Of a stretch of 49,298 nucleotides of DNA, positions 17,197 to 25,587 are shown in pieces (the first letter of the stretch is position 1; each line of letters opens with the position of its first letter). The stretch is from DATMNR01 sp963702765 (GTDB lineage: Bacteria; Chloroflexota; Ktedonobacteria; Ktedonobacterales; Ktedonobacteraceae). Made by a program: the position numbers and the translations under genes. The stretch is taken from positions 1 to 49,298 of the forward strand of contig CAVPEB010000038.1 in NCBI GenBank assembly GCA_963702765.1, in the 5' to 3' direction. The notes below the pieces were generated by a model. The model made no database searches. It saw only the letters and a program-made list of their open reading frames with translations, and had not been told where the DNA came from.

Positions 17197-17871
17197 TCAT
17201 CTTACAGTCAGTGCGCTTATATCACTCGCCTGACCTCCATTAAATTCAACCATTCTTTGACCAGCCAGTGTTGCATAACGCTCAATCACGCGTGGATCCA
17301 TTGTGGCTGGCGCATACATCGCCAGAAGAATATCAGTTGTTTCTGTGGTTACTTTTGTTCGCTCAGAATCTGAGACTGTGCTGCCCATAATGCCGCTCTC
17401 ATCAGCAATAATGACTTTGTTTTCTGCCTGAAACACCTGTCGTCCAATGCCTGGATACTCTTCACCGGCTTTTCCTATACGCACTCGTACCTGGCCTTCA
17501 ACATTCCTGAGATCATAGCTACACATCGGTAAGAGAAATTCCAGTGAGCACAGATTATTCACATCAACGGCAGTGTTGATCTGGTATAGTCCCTGTCCTT
17601 TCAGGACACGACGTAGCAAGCTCTCAGATGATGGACGATAGCGTGTTGGGTCAAAGCCAAACGATTTCTGCAACGTGCGCACCGCCGCGATCTGCTCATT
17701 TTCAGACAAGCGGTCAAGAGAAAACTCACTTGCCCTATGCTGGCTGAGAATCTCTATCTGTTTCCATAATCGTTCAGCACTTTCACGAACAGTGACTCCA
17801 TGAATGGTAACCATGCCAAACGTAACGCCTGCAATTCGTGTCTTTAATGTTTCGTCAAGTTGTAATTGCAT
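17197..17871 (-). CDS. Solo B3/B4 tRNA-synthetase editing-like domain protein
   Basis: A 224-residue protein resembling the free-standing B3/B4 domain (the editing domain of the phenylalanyl-tRNA synthetase beta chain; COG3382-like). The typical segments are RYRPSSESLLRRVLKG, then INTAVDVNNLCSLEFLLPMC, and DLRNVEG. AGGAAGAA before the ATG supports the start. It lies 42 bases after the archaeal-type proS and shares the T-box-controlled transcript. That ProRS type lacks the bacterial INS editing domain, so a trans-editing role for mischarged tRNA(Pro) is an attractive inference. No catalytic residue was confirmed. Confidence 0.8.
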   Translation of the reverse strand: MQLQLDETLKTRIAGVTFGMVTIHGVTVRESAERLWKQIEILSQHRASEFSLDRLSENEQIAAVRTLQKSFGFDPTRYRPSSESLLRRVLKGQGLYQINTAVDVNNLCSLEFLLPMCSYDLRNVEGQVRVRIGKAGEEYPGIGRQVFQAENKVIIADESGIMGSTVSDSERTKVTTETTDILLAMYAPATMDPRVIERYATLAGQRMVEFNGGQASDISALTVR

Positions 17872-17913
17872 TTCTTCCTGATGTACCCCTCCCTTTTCAA
17901 TCTCACATTATGC

Positions 17914-19365
17914 TTAATAAGCTCGCGCAAAAATCGCCTCGCAGGTAGCAGGCTTACCAGTATAAAAGCACTTTCCTTGCACTCCACCCTCTGGTTGATC
18001 AAAGGGTATGACCCGCAGCGTTGCTTTGGTCTCTTCTTTAATAGCAAGTTCCGCCGCACTATCTTCCGCCCATTTCACCCGCACAAAACCCCGCTTGTCA
18101 GAGATAATCTGTTTGAATTCTTCATAACTTTCGGTATAGTGTGTATTTTGTGCCTGGAATGCTCTCGCTCGCTGAAGAAGCGCCTGTTGCACTTCTTCCA
18201 ATAATACAGGCAATCGTGCTTCGAGCGCATCAATCGCTGCCAATTCTTTTGCGCGATTATCGCGACGAACCAGCATCGCGCTGTTATTTTGCACATCACG
18301 CGGCCCAATTTCCATACGCACTGGAACGCCTCGTAATTCCCACTCATTGAACTTCCAGCCAGGTGTATTTTCGCTCACGTCAACTTTCAGGCGCACTTTC
18401 CCTTTCAGCATTTTTTCAATGCGCTCAACCGTCTCAATAACAACTGCTTTTTCAGCATCCTTACGCCAGATTGGCACAATCACTACCTGATAAGGAGCAA
18501 GGCGTGGTGGAAGTATCAAACCAGCATTATCTCCATGTACCATTATGATGCCACCGATAAGACGAGTACTCGCGCCCCAACTGGTGGTAGCGCAGTACTT
18601 GCGCTGCCCATCTGCATCCAGGTACCCGATATCGAAACTCTTGGCGAAGTTCGTGCCAAGGTTGTGGCTGGTACCCGCCTGGAGTGCTTTTCCGTCGCGC
18701 ATGAGAGCCTCAATAGCATATGTGCGCAACGCGCCAGCAAATTTCTCGTTCTCGCTTTTACGACCCCAAATCACCGGCATAGCAGCGTCTTCCTCGGCAA
18801 ATGTCCTATAAACTTCCAGCATCATGCGTGTTCTCTCTTCGGCATCTTCGATACTACGGTGAGCAGTATGTCCTTCTTGCCACAGAAATTCAGAAGTACG
18901 TAAAAAGAGAATAGTGCGTTTCTCCCAGCGCATGACGTTGTTCCACTGGTTTATTACTATCGGTAAATCACGATAACTCTGTATCCACTTACTAAAGCTA
19001 TGACCAACAATGGTCTCGCTCGTTGGACGAATAGCAAGTGGCTCTTCAAGTTCTTCGCCGCCTCCACGAGTCACCCACGCAAGTTCTGGAGCAAAGCCCT
19101 CGATATGTTCTGCTTCTTTCTCAATAAAACTGCGTGGAATAAGCAATGGAAAGTAGGCATTAAGTACCCCAGTTTCTTTGAAACGAGCATCCATAAGTCG
19201 CTGAATGTTCTCCCAGATAGCATAGCCATAAGGTCGAATGATCATGCAGCCTCGTACAGGTGCATAATCGGCCAGCTCAGCCTTACGAACAACCTGGTTG
19301 TACCATTGTGAAAAATTATCATCCTGGTCGGTTATATCCTCTACAAACCTTTCTTCGTCAACCAT
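17914..19365 (-). CDS. proS: Prolyl-tRNA synthetase, archaeal/eukaryotic type
   Basis: Class II prolyl-tRNA synthetase of 483 residues without the bacterial insertion domain. It shows GCMIIRPYGYAIWENIQ, LAIRPTSETI, the motif 2 segment RWEKRTILFLRTSEFLWQEG, and the ALQAGTSHNLG and TTSWGASTRLIGG motif 3 region. A C-terminal zinc-binding-like extension ends in FARAY, as in the Thermus-type enzymes. ATG 19365 is chosen because AGGAGGAAAT precedes it; the frame extends 13 codons further without support. A T-box leader lies just upstream, so expression should rise when tRNA(Pro) is uncharged. It duplicates the function of the bacterial-type proS downstream. Confidence 0.96.
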   Translation of the reverse strand: MVDEERFVEDITDQDDNFSQWYNQVVRKAELADYAPVRGCMIIRPYGYAIWENIQRLMDARFKETGVLNAYFPLLIPRSFIEKEAEHIEGFAPELAWVTRGGGEELEEPLAIRPTSETIVGHSFSKWIQSYRDLPIVINQWNNVMRWEKRTILFLRTSEFLWQEGHTAHRSIEDAEERTRMMLEVYRTFAEEDAAMPVIWGRKSENEKFAGALRTYAIEALMRDGKALQAGTSHNLGTNFAKSFDIGYLDADGQRKYCATTSWGASTRLIGGIIMVHGDNAGLILPPRLAPYQVVIVPIWRKDAEKAVVIETVERIEKMLKGKVRLKVDVSENTPGWKFNEWELRGVPVRMEIGPRDVQNNSAMLVRRDNRAKELAAIDALEARLPVLLEEVQQALLQRARAFQAQNTHYTESYEEFKQIISDKRGFVRVKWAEDSAAELAIKEETKATLRVIPFDQPEGGVQGKCFYTGKPATCEAIFARAY

Positions 19366-19430
19366 ATTTCCTCCTGCGGTACTCAATGAGTGTTTACATT
19401 CCACTGATGCGATGAACTAAAGTAAGCACA

Positions 19431-19456
19431 AAAAAACCCGTCCCTGTGTAAGGACG
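19431..19456 (-). terminator. T-box intrinsic terminator
   Basis: Stem CGTCC/GGACG followed by GGTTTTTTT on the minus strand, directly after the antiterminator core. It is the premature terminator used when charged tRNA is abundant. Confidence 0.85.
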
Positions 19457-19690
19457 AGTCAGTTACCCGTGGTACCACCTCAATTGAACTGTCCTGTAAA
19501 AGCCAGTTCCACTCGCGCGGTCATTCTCTAAAAACCGCTCCTCTTGTTAACGGTGAGGCTCCGGTCAGTTTCTCATTCACTGACGCTCTCAGGTGGGTTC
19601 AATGAGGTATCCGAATGCCGACTTTCACTCTCTCGGCTCGCTGCCCGGCTCAGCCTGCATCTACTGATCCTGATCAACACATTACTTATG
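19431..19690 (-). promoter_or_regulatory. T-box leader, probably proline-specific
   Basis: On the minus strand the antiterminator core GGTGGTACCACGGGT (19465-19480) matches the T-box consensus. It is followed by the terminator CGTCC/GGGACG with a run of seven T (19431-19456). About 200 bases of paired sequence upstream can form Stem I. In it GAA-CCC-A (CCC at 19595-19597) sits like a specifier triplet and reads proline, matching the downstream proS. T-boxes sense uncharged tRNA and allow read-through. The specifier assignment was made by eye. Confidence 0.88.
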
Positions 19691-19922
19691 TCTCATTTGA
19701 TGCGCTAACAATACACTATACGCTGAAATGTGTCAAGTTTTGCAAAGCGGACAACCTCTCTTACTTTGGACGCTGTGAAGCACATCACACATTTTCTGTG
19801 ACTGAGCGCCTATCAATAACCCCTGAGCTTTATTGTAGTTAGCTCGGATGATTATAATCGCTACTCTCTATGCTAAAACTTGATAATATGCATTAAAATC
19901 AATGTATCATCGGAGGCACATT

Positions 19923-21323
19923 ATGCAACTCACTCGCGCTCGCCAATTCTTTTTCTTGCTTTGTAGCTCTTTTCTTGTCCTCCTACTCGCCGCTTGCGGC
20001 TCTACTGGAAGCAATGGCAGTACAACACCAACTCCAACAGGGAATACCCCCACAGTAAATGCTTCTGTAACTACAGGGACAACTCAACCAGGTAATGGAG
20101 TGACCACAGCTCCCGTTCCCCCCACACTGACCAGTTGTCCTGCTACTGGCACTGTACGTGCTGCCATCATGCCAACGCTTGCTCTGGGTAACCATCAGAA
20201 TATTGTCTATATCGTCAACGAGTTTCAGGCCCAAACTCCAACTTTCGGCACATTGAAACGCTTAGATATCAAAACAGGCACTAAAACTGAGATAGTGAAG
20301 ATTGCTAGCACCAGCATATCAGATGCGCAGGTTTCTGCAGATGGACAGTGGATACTCTTCGTTTCAGTAACAACACATCAGGATAAACTCCAATTGGTTC
20401 GAATGGATGGACAGGGTTTGCAAACTCTCTATTGCGCTTCACCCGCTTCAAACGGCGCCAATCCAGCCTCTGCCTTGAGCAATATAGAATGGTCTACTAA
20501 TCAACAGCTCACTGCATTTAATAGTTATACAGGAGCCGGGAGCTATCTTTACCTGCTGAACATGCGGAACGGCACATTACAAACAGAACTTTCAACAATC
20601 TCGAGCGTCATCGATACTCCACTTACATGGCTCGATAATACTCGCCTTTATGTGAATGGGCCAGAAGTAGACGCTCCTCCTCAGGCGATTTATATTCTTG
20701 ATACCACTAAGGGCGCACATCAGAATCCCACCAACCTGCAAAAGGTCTTCGACGCATCGAGTGTAGCAGGGCCAACCAATTTTTGTTGGAATGCTGACAG
20801 CAATTTTAATGGCACAAATATGTTTACCAGCCAATGTACTACTACTCCAAATCCTAGTGGACCAGGAATCGGATCTCAAATCGGCCCTAGTTCAATCAAT
20901 ATACAACCTGCCACAGGTGGCGCAGCGCAAAAAATCTTTGCCAGCCAAACTATGGCGATTACGGCTGTACGCTCAATTAACCAGAACACGCTGTTACTAC
21001 TTATCAATAATAATGGTTCTGGGACAAATGTAGATAGCAGCCAAAACGGATTGTGGAAAGTAAATACCAATGGGAGTGGACTGACAAGACTTACAACGAG
21101 TGGAGCTGGCGTTTCTGGTGGGCCAACTCTCCTGTGCCAATTCACACAATATCCATGGTCAAATGTCTCTCGAGATGGAAGTATGTTCGCATTACAGCAA
21201 AATACCGCTAATGGACAAACCCAATCGCTACTCTTCGGCTCACTGAGTGGGGGTACATCAACCACCTTCGCTTCAATCGCTGACGGAACTCAGCTATCAA
21301 TTGTTGGGTGGACGACCATGTGA
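19923..21323 (+). CDS. Beta-propeller lipoprotein (TolB/WD40-like), paralogue of the downstream kinase ectodomain
   Basis: A 466-residue lipoprotein: signal FLVLLLAACGS with the lipobox cysteine near residue 26, then a Thr/Pro-rich linker. A repeat-rich domain follows with QVSADGQWILF, LVRMDGQGLQTLYCA and LPYLYLLN-like blades ending in FASIADGTQLSIVGWTTM. These are typical of TolB-like or WD40-like propellers that bind ligands or peptidoglycan partners outside the cell. GGAGG before ATG 19923 supports the start. The following kinase gene has the same domain as its extracellular part, so the two are a duplicate pair. The lipoprotein may act as a soluble-side sensor or competitor for the kinase; that is inference. 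Confidence 0.85.
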   Translation: MQLTRARQFFFLLCSSFLVLLLAACGSTGSNGSTTPTPTGNTPTVNASVTTGTTQPGNGVTTAPVPPTLTSCPATGTVRAAIMPTLALGNHQNIVYIVNEFQAQTPTFGTLKRLDIKTGTKTEIVKIASTSISDAQVSADGQWILFVSVTTHQDKLQLVRMDGQGLQTLYCASPASNGANPASALSNIEWSTNQQLTAFNSYTGAGSYLYLLNMRNGTLQTELSTISSVIDTPLTWLDNTRLYVNGPEVDAPPQAIYILDTTKGAHQNPTNLQKVFDASSVAGPTNFCWNADSNFNGTNMFTSQCTTTPNPSGPGIGSQIGPSSINIQPATGGAAQKIFASQTMAITAVRSINQNTLLLLINNNGSGTNVDSSQNGLWKVNTNGSGLTRLTTSGAGVSGGPTLLCQFTQYPWSNVSRDGSMFALQQNTANGQTQSLLFGSLSGGTSTTFASIADGTQLSIVGWTTM

Positions 21324-21458
21324 ACACACATACTTTACCATGTAACCTAATCCATGCTATGCTTTAAAAAACCGGAGTATAATCGTCTATCCCTATAAGT
21401 GTTTGCTTGCTCGAGTAGAGCATTATATTCCAAAAGTGCATGGTAGAGAGATCAATGT

Positions 21459-23985
21459 ATGCGACCTGAAGATATGGTAGGAAGAGTGCTAGGGCATTAC
21501 CGCATCATACGGCAAGTAGGCTATGGCGGTATGTCAACTGTATTCCTGGCGGAAGATATCAATTTAGGGCGTGATGTAGCGGTCAAAGTCTTCTGGCCAA
21601 GACCTGGAGAAACCAAGGATTTTTTACGTCGCTTTTCACGCGAGGCACGTGTTCTTGCACAACTCGACCATCCTAATATTCTGCCAGTTTACGATTATGG
21701 TGAACAGGATGGTCAGGCTTACCTCGTTATGCCCTATATGCCGGGTGGCTCGCTTAAAGATAAGCTAAAAGAACGCAACGCACTCCTACCTGCTGAAGCA
21801 ATATACCTGACAATAGAAATGCTCAACGCACTCCAGTATGCTCATGAACGCGGACTCATCCACAGGGATATCAAACCTGGCAACATGCTATTCAAATCTG
21901 ATGGCAAGCTAATGCTGTGTGATTTCGGCCTTGTAAAAGTTATTTCTCCTGATACAGAAGGCAAATCAGCTTTTGAAACAACAAGCGAGACCGGACCAGC
22001 CATTACAGGCACTCCCGAGTATATGCCACCCGAGCAGATAAACGGACACCCTACTTTTGCCAGCGATATTTACTCTATTGGTATTGTGTTATACGAGATG
22101 CTGACAGGTGTAAGGCCGTTTACCTCCAATAACGTTATGAGCGTCCTCATGAAGCAGATCCATGAGCAACCTCGACCGCCTCGTGAGATTAACCCTACTA
22201 TCTCACCTCAATTGCAAGTGGTTGTATTACGAGCAATCGAGAAAGATCCTGTAAGACGTTATCAGCGTCCAATCGACTTTTTACAGGAGCTGAAGCAGAT
22301 TGAAATTCCCGCGGGAGTAGCTGGGGATTGCAACTTCTACTATGCCAACTATCCCAACAAACTTGCCAACTCCAAATGTACAAAAAACTCAAGGCTTCCC
22401 ATCCACACCTCATGCAACATATAATGCTATTGACGAAGCAAACATGAAAACCCTAGCCAGTGATCCTCTACCATACCCGCAAAAAGCTGGTCAACCGATA
22501 TCACAACCTGGTATTCCAATCAGGTAGGAAACACAGAACATTCAGGCAACTATAACCCCACTAGGTATATATCCGCAAGGTACATTTCAACCGATTTCAG
22601 ATCCAGGTTCGATGCAAGGAGCATCTGTACCACCCTCAACCAGGCGTTCACGCCTATCTGTCGTGATTCTTGCCATACTGGTAGTGATACTGGCTGGCCT
22701 GGTACTTACCCTGGTAATTACTCCTATTGGACGCTCTCTCCTGGGGGGTTCAAACAATAACACCGACCAAAATCAACCTGGCTCAACAACGGGCAATAAG
22801 GGAAGTAACATCACTGCTGTTACTACTACACAAGGCATGCCTTCTACATCAATCTCGTGCCCGGCAGCGGGTACTGCACGAACATTTATTTCCGCACCAC
22901 TCGTTTTGGGACAGGATCCAACTATTGTCTACATCGTCAATGAAAGCAATGCGAATGGTCCGACTTTCGGCACTATCAAAAGCTACGATACCAATAATAG
23001 TAAAAAAGTTGAGATTAGCAAGACAGCTAACACGCATGTTGATGATGCTCAGGTTTCAGCAGATGGACAGTGGGTCTTATTTACTGCTCATGTATCTGGT
23101 CAATCAGAACTTCGAGCAGTTCGCATGGATGGGCAAGGATTACAAACCCTGTTCTGTGCATCACCAGGCACTCATATCACCGGGGCACAATGGTCGTTCA
23201 ATCAAAAGCTTGTGGTCTTTGATGTCGAACAGGATAGCGGTGGAACAACCATGTATCTCTTGAACATGACAAATGGTTCGCTACAATCGGAACTTACAGA
23301 AACCGCTCCAGGACTTGCATATCTTCCACGCACATGGCTTGATAATAAGCGAGTCTTGCTGGTTGGCTTTGCTCAAAATGCTGATGCTCCTCCACAGAAT
23401 GTCTATCTACTTGATACAACGAAAGGAGCGAACCAGCAAGCGTCAGATCTCCTGCAGGTCGTTTCAATAGGTCAACCATGCTGGGACTTTGATAGTAGCT
23501 TTGATAGCACGAAGTTGTTTGTCAACCAGTGTTCACCTGGTCAAAATCAAGGATCCAGTTCAGTTGGCGTGCAGTCAGCAACAGGAGGAACACTGCATAC
23601 ATTCTTTACTAGTTCAACTTTAGCTATCAATGCCGTTCGAGTGATTGACCCTAACAATACGCTGCTGGCAACAGCAAACAATGTAGGGCAAGGTCTGAAT
23701 GGCAATACAAGCAACGATGGTTTATATCTACTCAAACCAGATGGGTCTAATCCAGCCCTATTGACCCTCAACAATTCTGGTGAGACAAGTACTTTGAACT
23801 TATTTTCACAATATTTCTGGTCTAATGTGTCACGCGATAACAAATTGTATGCAATAGAGATGTCCAGTTTCTCCACCAACAGGTATACCTTGATGTTTGG
23901 CTCATTAAATGGCGGCACCCCAACTACATTTGCTGATATAGGTGATGGGACGGTTATGGAGATTGCAGGTTGGACCAGAATGTAA
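21459..23985 (+). pseudogene. Ser/Thr protein kinase with transmembrane segment and beta-propeller ectodomain, frameshift plus nonsense codon
   Basis: PknB-type kinase: VGYGGMSTVFLAED loop, Lys43, HRDIKPGNM with Asp138, DFG Asp156, and GTPEYMPPEQ. A Pro/Gln-rich linker follows. A membrane helix (about 22636-22720, VVILAILVVILAGLVLTLVI) then leads to an extracellular propeller strongly similar to the upstream lipoprotein. One extra G in a run at 22323-22326 breaks the frame; the total span is 3n+1. In the restored frame a TAG at 22525-22527 interrupts the linker, consistent with a CAG to TAG change. As written, only a soluble kinase of 321 residues is made, plus a possible restart at 22612 that yields a membrane propeller. 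Decay or sequence error are both possible. Confidence 0.87.
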
Positions 23986-24011
23986 ATTGGCTTAGTAACA
24001 AAGGAGGCATC

Positions 24012-25458
24012 ATGACTATTGAACGCTTAGTGCTTGGCGGGGAACGTGCTCTCGCCGTGGAGGGCAAGACATTTGCTGTCATTGAACCAGGTACAGGCAA
24101 AGCATTCGCTGAAGTAGCAGAGGCAGGGATTCAAGATGTTGAACAGGCCGTACAGATCGCAAATCGGGCCTTTGAAGATGGAAAATGGTCTCGTCTCAGC
24201 GCTACAGAACGCGGACGGATACTATTACGAGCCTCTACTTTGGTGAGAGAGAGGCTGGAAGATATAGCAAAAGTAGAAGCGCGCAACGCGGGCAAGCCGA
24301 TACGAGATGCTCGAGGCGAGATTGGACTCGTAGCTGCCGTACTCGAGTATTGGGGTGGAGCAGCAAACAAAATTTTCGGCGAGACAATCCCGGTACAAGA
24401 CGCGGGGATGGAAGTGACTCTTCGCGAGCCGGTTGGAGTTTGTGCCCTGATCATCCCATGGAATTTTCCTCTCGTTATTGCATCATGGAAAATTGCGCCT
24501 GCGCTGGCATGTGGTAATACTGTTATTGTGAAGCCCGCTCAGCTTACGCCCCTCTCCGTACTACTACTCGCAGATATTTTAGTAGAGGCAGGACTTCCCC
24601 CAGGAGTGATTTCTGTGCTGCCGGGACCCGGTTCTGCTGTTGGCAATGCACTGGTCACTCACCCCTTAGTGTCGAAAGTATCGTTTACTGGTTCGACAGA
24701 GGTTGGTTCGCAAATCATGCGTCTGTGCGCCGACAATATTACACGTGTATCCCTTGAGCTTGGCGGCAAAGCTGCTAACGTCGTATTCGCGGATGCTGAT
24801 CTCGATCGCTGTGTCAATTCCTCAGTCTTCTCTGTATTTGGCAATAGTGGGCAGGATTGCTGTGCAAGATCCCGTCTTCTCGTTCAAAGCTCCATCTACG
24901 ATGAATTTGTTGATCGGTTTGCCAGGCGCACCGATTCACTCCAAATCGGTCAACCGCTGGATGAGAAGGCCGAGATTGGCCCACTTATTTCCTCCAGGCC
25001 AGCGCCAACGATCTCTGGACTACGTGGCACTTGGAAGACAAGAAGGCGCGGAAGTGATCAGCGGCGACCCAACCTCAGGCATCGACAACGCTGGGGAAGG
25101 TTACTTTATGCGACCAGCCATACTCACGAAAGTGAACAACCAGATGCGAGTTGCCCAGGAAGAGATATTCGGACCAGTCGTATGTGTCATTCCTTTCGAG
25201 AGTGAGGAGGAAGCAATCAGATTAGCGAACGACACACCGTATGGACTCGCTGGTTCGATTTGGACGCGTGATCTTGGCCGCGCTATTCGCGTAGTGAAAG
25301 GCATACGAGCTGGCGTGCTCTCCGTTAATTCCAGTCATAGCGTACATACCGAAGTGCCCTTTGGAGGATTCAAAAAGAGTGGCATTGGCCGCGAGATGGG
25401 CATGCATGCAGCTCAACTATATACTGAAGTGAAGAGCGTATTCTTCTCTCAAGAGTAG
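24012..25458 (+). pseudogene. Aldehyde dehydrogenase (betaine- or aminoaldehyde-like), one frameshift
   Basis: Second aldehyde dehydrogenase of about 481 residues if corrected. It has IIPWNFPLVI, SLELGGKAANVVF, and catalytic Cys in GQDCCARSR. The C-terminal part includes QEEIFGPVVCVIPF and PFGGFKKSGIGREMG. The frame breaks at about 24998-25000, where one extra G separates LISS from QRQRSLDYV; the span is 3n+1. AAAGGAGG before ATG 24012 fixes the start. Features are compatible with betaine aldehyde or aminobutyraldehyde dehydrogenases. The osmoprotectant transporter 3 kb away makes a betaine link conceivable but unproven. Confidence 0.9.
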
Positions 25459-25473
25459 AAATACATAAGTGCA

Positions 25474-25537
25474 ATGCATAATCGCCCCCTTGTCATCCTT
25501 CTCGTGAGCGAAGGATGACAAGGGGGCGATTATGCAT
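25474..25537. repeat. Perfect 28-bp-arm palindrome
   Basis: Arms 25474-25501 and 25510-25537 pair perfectly around an 8-nt loop. The inner TGTCATCCTTC/GAAGGATGACA is shared with 40296-40353, while the outer stem is different. It lies between convergent genes and may end transcription on both strands. Confidence 0.88.
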
Positions 25538-25587
25538 GATAGAGTCAAAGACAATTCATCGCACACAAACATAACCATAGATACAGT

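Noticed and set aside
25474..25537. Insertion-sequence terminal repeats
   Set aside because: The two arms are separated by only 8 bases with no element between them and no target duplication.
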